A DNA stretch of 64,000 nt, taken from the NCBI RefSeq assembly GCF_014655955.1, contig NZ_BNBO01000015.1, positions 92,535 through 156,534 on the forward strand, read 5' to 3'. The notes beneath the pieces are model-generated. The model did not search any database and was not told the DNA's origin. It saw nothing but the letters and a program-made list of their open reading frames with translations. Shown here piece by piece: positions 16,391 through 24,247 of the stretch (position 1 is the stretch's first letter; every line of letters begins with the position of its first letter). The position numbers and the translations under genes are program-made. This DNA is from Kitasatospora indigofera (GTDB lineage: Bacteria; Actinomycetota; Actinomycetes; Streptomycetales; Streptomycetaceae).

Positions 16391-16582
16391 ATGGCCGAGA
16401 ACACCCAGCCCACGTACGTCGTCACCGCCACCAACGCCGACGGCAGTGCCTATCAGGACCGGCTCAGCAGCGCGCTCGGCGTCCCGGCCAGCGCCACCGT
16501 CCACGGCAGCCAGGACCTGGCCGACCGTCAGGCCGCCGCCGACCAGGCGGGCGTCACCCTCAACGTCCGCCAGGTCGGCTGA
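16391..16582 (+). CDS. small hypothetical protein (63 aa)
   Basis: ATG 16391 with GAGGAG 9 bases upstream. Sequence: AENTQPTYVVTATNADGSAY, then SSALGVPASATVHGSQDLAD and a VTLNVRQVG end; probably a small soluble beta/alpha domain. No family recognised. Spacing and ribosome site support it as a real gene of the operon. Confidence 0.6.
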   Translation: MAENTQPTYVVTATNADGSAYQDRLSSALGVPASATVHGSQDLADRQAAADQAGVTLNVRQVG

Positions 16583-16601
16583 CCCCGAAGGAGCCCCCGC
16601 C

Positions 16602-16799
16602 ATGACCTTCGCCGCTGGCGACGAAGTGCTGATCGTCTCCTACGAGGACGACCCCCGGGCCGCCGGGCGGACCGGCCGGATCGTGGACGCGGTGCCCCCG
16701 GGCCCGCTCACCGACGGCCGCTGGACCGTCAACCGGATCGGCCTGCTGATCGGCCCCGCCCTGTGCCACACCCACGAGCTGCGGCCCACCGGCCGCTGA
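16602..16799 (+). CDS. small hypothetical protein (65 aa), SH3-like
   Basis: ATG 16602 with AAGGAG 9 bases upstream. The chain (FAAGDEVLIVSYEDD, GRTGRIVDAVPPG, WTVNRIGLLIGPALCHTHELRP) has the look of a small SH3/KOW-like barrel: GD-V-I start, GR-G-I turn, final H-L strand. Function unknown. It is the last small gene before traB. Confidence 0.6.
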   Translation: MTFAAGDEVLIVSYEDDPRAAGRTGRIVDAVPPGPLTDGRWTVNRIGLLIGPALCHTHELRPTGR

Positions 16800-16895
16800 G
16801 GCTCACACCCCGGGACGGCCGTTCCTGCCGGCAAGCTGACCGGCCGCCCCGGGGCCCTTTCCCGCACCACATGACCTGTGAGGAAGGAACCACCA

Positions 16896-19169
16896 GTGAA
16901 CCAGCCACACAGCACCACCCACGAGACCCCGGGCGGGGTGGTCGTGGACCTCGGCAAGGCCCGCGCCGCCCGCAGCACCGCCGCCACGGCCACCGCGCCG
17001 GCCGACGTCGAACCGGACTCGGTATACGTCGCCCCGCCGCAGCGCGCGCCGCTGGAAGGCGTGGTGCTGCCCGGCCCGGCCGACCCTCGCCCGTCCGTCG
17101 TCCCCAAGGCTCCGGCGTGGGTGCGGGGGCGGCGGGCGGTGCGGGTGTTCCTGACCGATGAGCGGACCCGGACCACGGCGCGTCTGGTCGTGCGGCACGG
17201 CTCCTACGTGGTGCGGGGCGGCGGGATCCTCGCGAAGCGCGGGTGGGACGGCCGCAGCACCGCCCGGTACGAGCGGATGATGCGCACCGCCGAAGCGGCG
17301 GGGCTGCACGAGCAGGCGTTGGAGTGGGAGGTGCGGGCGGCAGCCTTCCGGGCCGCCCGTCACCAGCGCCGGATGGACCTGCTGACCTCCCCGATCCGGG
17401 TCGCGAAGAACGCCGCCGTCGGCACCGGGGCGGGCATCGCCGGGCTGCTCGGACTCGGTGTGGTGCTGGCCATCGCCGAGCGGGACATCACCGACGTGGT
17501 CACCCCGATCATGACGGTGATCGACCTGATCCGCTGGGCCGTCGTGTTCGTCAGCATCGTGTGGGGGCCGCTGGTCGCCATCGCCCCGTGGGCGGCCCTG
17601 CTCGCCATGTGGTCGGTCGGCCGCCGTCGCCAGGCCGCCCCCGCCTGGACCCTCCCCGCCACCCAGACCAGCACCGTGGGTGAGCCGATCACCCCGTCCA
17701 TCGTGGTCAAGGCCCTGCGTGACCTGGGCATCGCCCCGCTCCGCAACGCCATCAAGGACATGGGCGACGCCGGCGCGGGCATGCTCGGCCCCATCCGCAT
17801 CGCCGGATGCGGCGTCGAAGTCGATGTCACCCTGCCCTCGGGCGTCTCGACCAACGAAGTCCAGGGGCGCCGCCGCAAGCTCGCCGAGAACCTCAGCAGG
17901 CACGAGCACGAGGTGTTCATCACCATCGCGGCGGCCGCCCGCACGGTCCGCCTGTGGATCGCCGACTCCGGCGCTCTGGACGAGCCCATCGGCCCGTCGC
18001 CGCTGGTCACCGACCACGACATGACCGCCGACCTCTACACCGGCCGCGCCCCCTGGGGCCAGGACCTGCGCGGGGACGCGGCGCTGATCAGCGTTCTTCA
18101 GCGGCACCTGCTGATCACGGGCCTGTCCAACCAGGGCAAGACCGCCGCACTGCGGGCGCTGGCCCTGTGGCTCGCCCTCGACCCGACGGTCGAGTTCCGG
18201 ATCGCCGACCTCAAGGGTGTGGGTGACTGGCGGATGTTCGACGGCCTCGCGACGGTCCTGATCCAGGGGCCGACGGACAACGAGGTCATGGAAGCCACGC
18301 AGATGCTCGAAGAGGGCGTGCGGGAGATGGAGCGCCGGATCGCGCTGGTGAAGGCCTCCGGCGCCACCGACGGCGTGACCCGGGAGGTGGCCCGCACCAA
18401 CCCGGACTTCCACCCGCTCGTACTGGTGGTCGACGAGGCGCAGATGGCGTTCATGTGCCCGGCCGTCGGCGACGACAAGCGCCCCTACGGCGGCACGAAG
18501 GCGACGTCCCGGTACTTCATGGCGGGCCGCAAGCTCCACAACCAGGGCCGGGCGGTGAACGTGACCCTGTGGCAGGGCACCCAGGACCCCACCAACGAGA
18601 ACCTCCCGAAGCTGATCCGCGAGGGCGCCCACATCCGGGCCTCCCTCGCGCTCGGCTCCGAGGAGCAGGCCCGCATGGCGCTGGGGGACAAGGCCATCGA
18701 CGGCGGCGCCGCCCCGCACAAGCTCCGCCAAGGAGCCGACAGGGGAACCGTCGTGGTCGCGGGTGACGGCGTGAAGCTCGCCCCCGGGCAGGCCGCCACC
18801 ACCATCCGCACCCACTACATCACCGGCGAGCAGGCCGCCGAGGTCGCCGACCGGGCGAAGGCCCGCCGGGCCGGGGTCACCACCCTGACTGCCGTGGCGC
18901 CGGCCGAGGGCGGGCCCGATCCGCTGGCGGACATCGCCACCGCCCTCGGGGACGCGGTCCGGCTGCGGACGCAGGAAGTCCTGCAGCGGCTGGCGGCCGC
19001 GAACCCGGGCGAGTACCGGGAGTGGAACTTCGGGGACCTCAAGTCCGTGCTTGAGGGCGCCGGCGCCGCACCGTACAAGTCCGACGGGCAGATGGTCGTG
19101 GCCCGAGCCAAGGTGCTCTCCGCCCTCGCGGAGCGGGACGCGGACACCTCGGACGGCGACGGAGAGTAA
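16896..19169 (+). CDS. traB: TraB-type FtsK/SpoIIIE DNA translocase
   Basis: A 757-residue conjugation motor. A basic N-terminal part is followed by two transmembrane helices (about 172-195 and 212-238), then a cytoplasmic motor domain with Walker A GLSNQGKT (409-416), Walker B LVLVVDEAQ (508-516), the LWQGTQDPTNENLPK segment, and a C-terminal winged-helix-like region (about 690-750) of the kind that reads clt repeats. TraB proteins pump double-stranded plasmid DNA between mycelia without a relaxase. GTG 16896 is chosen for GGAAGG 9 bases upstream; the earlier GTG 16878 is weaker. AGGGAGGC octamers lie directly downstream. Confidence 0.9.
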   Translation: MNQPHSTTHETPGGVVVDLGKARAARSTAATATAPADVEPDSVYVAPPQRAPLEGVVLPGPADPRPSVVPKAPAWVRGRRAVRVFLTDERTRTTARLVVRHGSYVVRGGGILAKRGWDGRSTARYERMMRTAEAAGLHEQALEWEVRAAAFRAARHQRRMDLLTSPIRVAKNAAVGTGAGIAGLLGLGVVLAIAERDITDVVTPIMTVIDLIRWAVVFVSIVWGPLVAIAPWAALLAMWSVGRRRQAAPAWTLPATQTSTVGEPITPSIVVKALRDLGIAPLRNAIKDMGDAGAGMLGPIRIAGCGVEVDVTLPSGVSTNEVQGRRRKLAENLSRHEHEVFITIAAAARTVRLWIADSGALDEPIGPSPLVTDHDMTADLYTGRAPWGQDLRGDAALISVLQRHLLITGLSNQGKTAALRALALWLALDPTVEFRIADLKGVGDWRMFDGLATVLIQGPTDNEVMEATQMLEEGVREMERRIALVKASGATDGVTREVARTNPDFHPLVLVVDEAQMAFMCPAVGDDKRPYGGTKATSRYFMAGRKLHNQGRAVNVTLWQGTQDPTNENLPKLIREGAHIRASLALGSEEQARMALGDKAIDGGAAPHKLRQGADRGTVVVAGDGVKLAPGQAATTIRTHYITGEQAAEVADRAKARRAGVTTLTAVAPAEGGPDPLADIATALGDAVRLRTQEVLQRLAAANPGEYREWNFGDLKSVLEGAGAAPYKSDGQMVVARAKVLSALAERDADTSDGDGE

Positions 19170-19179
19170 AGGGAGTCGT

Positions 19180-19332
19180 CAGGGAGGCAGGGAGATCTCC
19201 CTGTGAGCCTCCCTGGACCCCGATCCCTGCCCTGATCAGCATGCCTGTTCTCCCAGGGAGGCAGGGAAGCACCCCAGGTCAGCCCCCCAGGGACCCCGGA
19301 AACGGGCCTCCCGGGCCGCCCCCTGCCTCCCT
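19180..19332. repeat. AGGGAGGC octamer repeats after traB, candidate clt
   Basis: The octamer AGGGAGGC occurs at 19181 and 19255 (both inside the identical 14-mer CAGGGAGGCAGGGA, 19180-19193 and 19254-19267) and inverted at 19207-19214 and 19325-19332. All lie in the 197-bp gap between traB and the next gene. TraB translocases bind short octamer repeats called clt or TRS near their gene; the sequence here differs from the pSVH1 one I recall (GACCCGGA). Confidence 0.6.
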
Positions 19333-19366
19333 CCCGCTACACACAGCGACGAAAGGATGCCCTGCC

Positions 19367-19576
19367 ATGACCACCCCGACGCTCCGGCCGCTGGCTGCCG
19401 TGCACCTCCGCGAGGCCCTCACCGCCGCCGCCGACGGCCACGCGCCGGCCGCCCTCGCGGCCCTTATGCACATCGACGCCGAGTCCTGGCAGGCCATCGA
19501 GCACCGCATGGCCACGCTCGGGACGACCGTCCTCGACGCGCTGGCCGTCGCGGCCCGGAGCGGGGGCACCGAGTGA
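19367..19576 (+). CDS. small hypothetical protein (69 aa)
   Basis: ATG 19367 with GAAAGGATG upstream. Mostly helical and Ala-rich (AVHLREALTAAADGHAPAAL, IEHRMATLGTTVLDALAVAA). No family recognised. Its stop overlaps the GTG of the next gene (GTGA), indicating coupled translation. Confidence 0.6.
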   Translation: MTTPTLRPLAAVHLREALTAAADGHAPAALAALMHIDAESWQAIEHRMATLGTTVLDALAVAARSGGTE

Positions 19577-19839
19577 GCACCGCCGACATCGTGGCGGCCG
19601 CCGTCCTGTTCGGCCCCGCCGCCCTCGGGGGCGCCGCCTACGCCTGGACCCTGCGCGGCGCGGCGTCCGACTCGGCCGCCGTCCGTCAGGTCCTCGCCGA
19701 GTACGACGGCACCCGCCCCGCCGAGCACGAGGACGGCGGCACCCCGCCCCCGGAGCGTGAGCCTGCCCCCGACATCGCCCCGGCCCCCACGGCCCGTCTC
19801 GCCACCGTCATCCCGTTCCCCGACCGCCGCGCCGCCTGA
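19573..19839 (+). CDS. small membrane protein (88 aa)
   Basis: GTG 19573 overlaps the preceding stop. One N-terminal hydrophobic helix (IVAAAVLFGPAALGGAAYAW), then an acidic, Pro-rich cytoplasmic or external tail ending TVIPFPDRRAA. No family recognised; small membrane proteins at this position are usual in AICEs. Confidence 0.6.
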   Translation: MSTADIVAAAVLFGPAALGGAAYAWTLRGAASDSAAVRQVLAEYDGTRPAEHEDGGTPPPEREPAPDIAPAPTARLATVIPFPDRRAA

Positions 19840-19856
19840 ACCCAGGAGAGACCGTC

Positions 19857-20066
19857 ATGGCCAAGAAGGAACCCCGCTCCTACCTCGACCCGCGCGAGAT
19901 GGGCGCTGACAACATCGGCGACGCCGCCCGCTTGTTCATGCTCTGCGCCCGCGCCGCCCGCGCCGAGTCCCGCGGCAAGTCCACCAAGCGGCTCGAAGCG
20001 CGCATGGACCGCATCCAGAAGGACGCCCGGGAGCGCTGGGACGCCAAGCACCCCGGCCAGGACTGA
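19857..20066 (+). CDS. small basic hypothetical protein (69 aa)
   Basis: ATG 19857 with CAGGAGAG 6 bases upstream. Sequence KKEPRSYLDPREMGADNIGD, then a helical RLFMLCARAARAESRGKS and RMDRIQKDARERWDAKHPGQD. Charged and soluble; no family recognised. It ends the small-gene run, followed by a strong terminator. Confidence 0.6.
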   Translation: MAKKEPRSYLDPREMGADNIGDAARLFMLCARAARAESRGKSTKRLEARMDRIQKDARERWDAKHPGQD

Positions 20067-20071
20067 ACGGC

Positions 20072-20115
20072 CCGGAGCGGCCGGACTTCCCGCAAAGTCC
20101 GTCCGGCCGCTCCGG
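20072..20115 (+). terminator. terminator inside the element
   Basis: A perfect 15-bp stem (20072-20086 with 20101-20115), 14-base loop, 6 bp after the preceding stop. It separates the transfer genes from the methyltransferase/replication genes. Confidence 0.75.
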
Positions 20116-20154
20116 TTCCCCTGCTCGCCAGAACGAGATGAGGAGAACCCCAGC

Positions 20155-20892
20155 ATGGCACCCAGTACCACCCGCAGGTACCCCTTCCCGCCCGTACGCC
20201 CGGCCGCCGCATGGCTGCCCGCCCGGCCCTGGAACGGCCTCACCGTCCTCGACGCCTACTGCTGCCAGGGCGGCGCCGGCATGGGCTACTACCTCGCCGG
20301 CTACAACGTGCTCGGCATCGACAAGGACCCGCAGCCCCGCTACCCGTTCGCGTTCATCCAGGGCGACGCGGTCGAGTTCATCGCCCGGCACGGGCACCAC
20401 TTCGGCTTCGTCCACGGCTCCCCGCCCTGCCAGGGCTACAGCGGCACGCAGAAGATCCAGGGCAACGACCACCCGGACCTGATCGCTCCCACCCGCGAAG
20501 CCATGGAGTCCACTGGCCGCCCATGGGTCATCGAGAACGTCAGCGGCGCCGTCCCCGAACTCCGCAACCCGCAGATGCTCTGCGGGGTCATCGTCGGCCT
20601 GGAGACCTACCGGCACCGGTACTTCGAGACCAGCCCCGGCTTCACCCTCACCGTCCCGGACCACCCGGTGCACACGGTGCCGCAGGCCAAGATGGGCCGC
20701 CCCGTGCCGCCCGGCCACTTCGGCCACTACGTCGGCAACTTCTCCGGCGTCCCCCGCGCCCGGCAGGTCATGCGGGTCCCCTGGATGAACCGCGACGGCA
20801 TCCGCGAATCCATCCCCCCGGCCTACACCGAACTGATCGGCCGCCAGGCAGCCGCCCACATCGGCGCCGCAACCGGCGCCCTCGCCGCCTAG
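20155..20892 (+). CDS. DNA (cytosine-5) methyltransferase-like protein
   Basis: A 245-residue protein. It has the SAM-binding start (TVLDAYCCQGGAGMGYYLAG, motif I; GIDKDP, motif II), motif IV with catalytic Cys92 in GSPPCQGYS, and motif VI Glu127 in VIENVSG, then a short target region and a C-terminal HFGHYVGN/ARQVMRVPWM/REAIPP-like end (here IRESIPPAYTELIG). It is short for a full C5 enzyme but typical of phage and plasmid versions. No restriction endonuclease is nearby, so protection from host restriction or regulatory marking is likelier than an R-M system. ATG 20155 with AGGAGAA 8 bases upstream. Confidence 0.85.
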   Translation: MAPSTTRRYPFPPVRPAAAWLPARPWNGLTVLDAYCCQGGAGMGYYLAGYNVLGIDKDPQPRYPFAFIQGDAVEFIARHGHHFGFVHGSPPCQGYSGTQKIQGNDHPDLIAPTREAMESTGRPWVIENVSGAVPELRNPQMLCGVIVGLETYRHRYFETSPGFTLTVPDHPVHTVPQAKMGRPVPPGHFGHYVGNFSGVPRARQVMRVPWMNRDGIRESIPPAYTELIGRQAAAHIGAATGALAA

Positions 20893-21122
20893 CACCGCGC
20901 ACCGTGGCCGCCCTCAACTGGCGCGACGCCCGCCACTTCGACCGCACCGGCGACAAGCCCTGCCACTGGTGCCGCCGCCCCACACCGCTCCGCGACGAGC
21001 AGCGCAGGCCCTCGCACAAGGTCTGCGCCGAGAACCGCACCGACCAGCCCGCCGTGACGGCCCCGGCGCCGCCCGGGGCCCTCACGGCACCCACCGCCAC
21101 CTACCTGCCTGAGGAGTCGCCC

Positions 21123-22034
21123 ATGTCCGAGGAGTGGCGCCGCGCCCTGGCCGCCGCCCACCACGCCGCCGCGCGCGGCCTGGCCGCCTTCCCTCTCACC
21201 GCCTCCAAGAAGCCCGCCATCCCGAGCCCGCACCCGCCACAGAAACGCTCCGCGTGCCACGGCGCGTGCGGCCGGTTCGGCCACGGCGTGCACGACGCCA
21301 GCACCGACCCCGACGTCATCGAACGCCTGTTCCATGCGGCGCCGTGGGCCACCGGCTACGGCATCGCGTGCGGCCGGGCCCCGCACCACCTGGTCGGCAT
21401 CGACCTGGACGTGAAGCACGGCCTCGACGGCGTCGCCGACCTGCGCCGCCTTGAGCAGGAGCACGGCTTCACCACCCCGCCCACGGCCACCGTCGCCACC
21501 CCGTCCGGCGGGCTGCACCACTGGCTGAGCGCCCCGCCGGACGCTCGGTTCCCGAACTCCGCCGGGAAGGTGGCTCCGGGTATCGACGTGCGGGGCCCGG
21601 CGGGCTACCTGGTCGGCCCCGGCTCCCTCGGCACCGCTGGCCGCTACCGCTTCGCCCCCGGCACCGACCCGAACACCATCACCGAGGCCCCGCCGGAGCT
21701 GTTGGCCCTGCTCACCCCCGCACCGGCCCCGGTGAGCCTGCCCGACCCGGACAAGCTCCGCCAGGGCATCCGCCGGCAGGGCGCCTACGCCAAGGCCGTG
21801 CTGGAGCGTGAGGCGGCCAAGGTGGCTGTCATGAAGCAGCCCGGGCGCGGGCGGCAGTTGTTCGCGAGTGCCGCCGCCCTCGGTGCCCACATCACGGCCG
21901 GCACCGTCCCCGAGGACCTGGCGTTCGACGCGCTGCTGCATGCGGGTCTGACCACCGGCCTGCCGCACACCGAGTGCGAGCGCACCATCCGCCGGGGCTT
22001 CGCGAAGGCCGCCGGCACCCTGCGCGCGGCCTGA
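21123..22034 (+). CDS. bifunctional DNA primase/polymerase (prim-pol) replication protein
   Basis: A 303-residue AEP-type primase-polymerase. Landmarks: FPLTASKKPAIPSPHPP near the start, CHGACGRFGHGVHDAS, the metal-binding GIDLDVKHG, the SGGLHHWLSAP histidine motif and GIDVRGPAGYLVGPGS. A C-terminal helical region follows (GAYAKAVLEREAAKVAV, CERTIRRGF). It should prime or copy DNA for element replication with the downstream YfjI protein. ATG 21123 has GAGGAG 7 bases upstream. The same frame is open back to GTG 20904, adding a CxxC...HxxC module (CHWC, HKVC); a 376-residue form or a leaderless zinc-finger variant is possible. Confidence 0.85.
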   Translation: MSEEWRRALAAAHHAAARGLAAFPLTASKKPAIPSPHPPQKRSACHGACGRFGHGVHDASTDPDVIERLFHAAPWATGYGIACGRAPHHLVGIDLDVKHGLDGVADLRRLEQEHGFTTPPTATVATPSGGLHHWLSAPPDARFPNSAGKVAPGIDVRGPAGYLVGPGSLGTAGRYRFAPGTDPNTITEAPPELLALLTPAPAPVSLPDPDKLRQGIRRQGAYAKAVLEREAAKVAVMKQPGRGRQLFASAAALGAHITAGTVPEDLAFDALLHAGLTTGLPHTECERTIRRGFAKAAGTLRAA

Positions 22035-22050
22035 CAGCCCGGCCTCACCC

Positions 22051-22091
22051 GATGCGGGGGCGGGGAAAGCCGCTTTACCCGCCCCCGCATT
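22051..22091 (+). terminator. hairpin after the prim-pol gene
   Basis: Inverted repeat with 20-nt arms (22051-22070 with 22072-22091), 18 of 20 paired, 17 bp after the prim-pol stop. It could end or attenuate the transcript before the YfjI gene. Confidence 0.6.
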
Positions 22092-22168
22092 CCTCGCGCC
22101 CGTGCATCGGCGCCCGGCCCGTACGGGCCCCGCTCACAGCCCCGACCACAGTCTCTGGAGGATTCTTC

Positions 22169-23749
22169 GTGACCGTCCCCAGCCAGCTCCCTGACGCCTC
22201 GTACGACAACGTGAGCCCCCTGTTCCGCGACGGGTGGGAGCAGGACATGGAACCCGCCGCCGGGCCGGACGCGTGGGACATCCCGGTGCCGCTCGGGGAG
22301 TCCCGCGCCCTGCCCGCGTTCCCGGTGGACGTGCTGCCCCCGTGGGTGGGCGACATGGTGGCCGCCGTTGCCGAGGAGACCCAGACCCCCGCCGACCTTG
22401 CCGGGTGCCTGGCGCTGGCGGCTCTCGCCACCGCCGCCGGCGGGCGGGTGATGATCCGTATCCGGGGCCGCTGGCACGAGCCGGTGAACATCTACACCGC
22501 CGTCGCCCTGCCGCCCGGCAACCGCAAGAGCGCCGTGTTCGACCTCATGACCAAGCCCCTGCTGGCCGTCGAGAAGGTGCTCAAGGACGCAAGCGTGCTG
22601 AAGCGGACCGAGGCCGAGACCACGCTCAAGCTGCTGAAGGCTGCAGCCGAGAAGGCCGCCGCCCGCGCCGCCGGTGCCGAGCAGGACAAGCGGGAGGAGC
22701 TGACCCGCGAGGCCGTGTTCCTGGCTCACCAGGCCGAGGGCGTCACGGTGCCCGCCGAGACCCAGCTGATCGCCGACAACGCCACCCAGGAGAGCCTGGC
22801 GACGATGCTGGCCGAGCAGGGCGGGCGGGTGGCCATCATGAGCCCCGAGGGCGGGATCTTCGACATCATCGCCGGTCTCTACTCCGGCAGTCCCAACATG
22901 GAGATCTTCCTGAAGGGCCACGCCGGGGACATGGTGCGGGTCAACCGTCAGGGCCGCCCCTCGCAGCACATCGAGCGCCCGGCCGTCACGATGGGCCTGG
23001 CCATCCAGCCGGAGGTGCTGGACGCGATCGCCCGGGTGAAGGGCGCCGACGGGCGTGGCCTGCTGGCCCGCTACCTCTACGCCGTCCCCCGCTCCCTGGT
23101 CGGCAGTCGCAGGCTCGACCCCGAGCCGATCCCGGACGACGTGGCCGACACTTACGCCGCCCGCCTGTCCGCCCTGACCGCCACCCTGGCGGACTGGACC
23201 GAAGCGGCCGTGCTCGCCCTCACCCCGGAGGCGGACGCGGTGATGATGGCCTACCAGAAGGTCACCGAGTCCCGCCTGAGCAAGGACGGCAGCCTCGCCC
23301 CGATCGTGAAGTGGGCGAGCAAGCGCGACGGGGCCGTCGCCCGCCTCGCGGCCCTGCTCCACCTCGCGACCCACCCCGAGGACGGGTGGACCCGCCCCGT
23401 CGAAGCCGCCACCGTGGCCGCCGCCACCCGCCTGGGGGACTACTTCACCGTCCACGCGCTGCACGTCTTCGACGCCATGGGCGCCGATCCCGCCCAGGAT
23501 GCGGCCCGCATCCTGCTCGGGCACCTGCACCTCTACCCCCCGGCCGGCACCTTCACCAAGCGTGAACTGATGCGGGCCGTGCCCCGCGCCGACTTCCGCA
23601 CCATGGCCGACCTCGACCCCGCCCTCGCCCTGCTGGAAGAGCACGGGTGGCTGCGCCAGCAGGCCCCGCCGCCCCGCTCCGCCAAGGGCGGCCGCCCGCC
23701 CTCCCCCCGGTATGAGGCCTACCCCCGGATCGGCCACGGCGAGGCCTGA
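22169..23749 (+). CDS. YfjI/DUF3987 family replication-associated ATPase
   Basis: A 526-residue protein. The region around residues 50-340 matches DUF3987/YfjI proteins: DVLPPWVGDMVAAVAEETQT, PADLAGCLALAALATAAGGR, the degenerate P-loop ALPPGNRKSAVFD, an Ala/Glu-rich coiled coil (about 140-195), DNATQESLATMLAEQGGRVAI, and SPEGGIFDIIAG (Walker B-like). The C-terminus has a winged-helix-like domain (FTKRELMRAVPRA). These proteins accompany prim-pol genes and probably act as the element's helicase or initiator. GTG 22169 with TGGAGGA 6 bases upstream. The following gap carries the symmetric repeat array. Confidence 0.8.
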   Translation: MTVPSQLPDASYDNVSPLFRDGWEQDMEPAAGPDAWDIPVPLGESRALPAFPVDVLPPWVGDMVAAVAEETQTPADLAGCLALAALATAAGGRVMIRIRGRWHEPVNIYTAVALPPGNRKSAVFDLMTKPLLAVEKVLKDASVLKRTEAETTLKLLKAAAEKAAARAAGAEQDKREELTREAVFLAHQAEGVTVPAETQLIADNATQESLATMLAEQGGRVAIMSPEGGIFDIIAGLYSGSPNMEIFLKGHAGDMVRVNRQGRPSQHIERPAVTMGLAIQPEVLDAIARVKGADGRGLLARYLYAVPRSLVGSRRLDPEPIPDDVADTYAARLSALTATLADWTEAAVLALTPEADAVMMAYQKVTESRLSKDGSLAPIVKWASKRDGAVARLAALLHLATHPEDGWTRPVEAATVAAATRLGDYFTVHALHVFDAMGADPAQDAARILLGHLHLYPPAGTFTKRELMRAVPRADFRTMADLDPALALLEEHGWLRQQAPPPRSAKGGRPPSPRYEAYPRIGHGEA

Positions 23750-23773
23750 GCGCCCGCCGACCCCCGGACCGCC

Positions 23774-24008
23774 GACAGAACCGACAGAACCCCCCTGCCA
23801 GGGCCCTGACCTGCGAAAACGAGCAAGATCACGCCTGTGACAAAACCGGTAAAAACTCCGACAGAACCTCCCCGACCGAGGTTCTGTCGCGCTGACAGAA
23901 CCCCCTCCCCAGAGGTTCTGTCGCAGTTATTACCGGTTTTGTCACAGCGGCGATCATGAACAAAACCGCAGGTCAGACCCCTTAAGGGGAGGTTCTGTCG
24001 GTTCTGTC
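23774..24008. repeat. 235-bp symmetric iteron array, candidate origin of the element
   Basis: The gene-free gap 23750-24058 is dominated by this array. GACAGAACC lies at 23774, 23783, 23860 and 23894; its complement GGTTCTGTC at 23880, 23914, 23991 and 24000. A 17-bp inverted pair TGTGACAAAACCGGTAA is at 23836-23852 and 23930-23946, and CTGACCTGCG at 23806-23815 is mirrored at 23967-23976. Every pair is equidistant from position 23891, with no gap; I count about 88 of 118 matched positions between the arms. The region is AT-richer than its flanks. It lies between replication genes and xis-int, so an origin with iterons or a control site for xis-int are the main options. Confidence 0.75.
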
Positions 24009-24058
24009 AGCGCCCGGGCCCCTCTGACCGCCCGCACCCTGCCGCAGGAGGCCCGACC

Positions 24059-24247
24059 ATGACCACCGCTGTCCCCCAGGCCCTGACCGTCAAGGACGTC
24101 ATGGCCGCGCTCCGCGTCAGCCACAGCAAGGTCTACGACCTGATCAACACCAACGCACTGCCCAGCTTCACCGTCGGCCGCAGCAGGCGGTTCGACGCCG
24201 CCGACGTGACCGCCTACATGCACAAGCGGAAAGAGGACAAGGACTGA
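24059..24247 (+). CDS. xis: excisionase (helix-turn-helix)
   Basis: A 62-residue MerR/Xis-type winged helix: ALTVKDVMAALRVSHSKVYDLI, then LPSFTVGRSRRFDAADVTAYM. It directs Int towards excision by binding the att arms. ATG 24059 with CAGGAGG 8 bases upstream; its TGA overlaps the int ATG (TGATG), the usual xis-int coupling. Confidence 0.9.
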   Translation: MTTAVPQALTVKDVMAALRVSHSKVYDLINTNALPSFTVGRSRRFDAADVTAYMHKRKEDKD

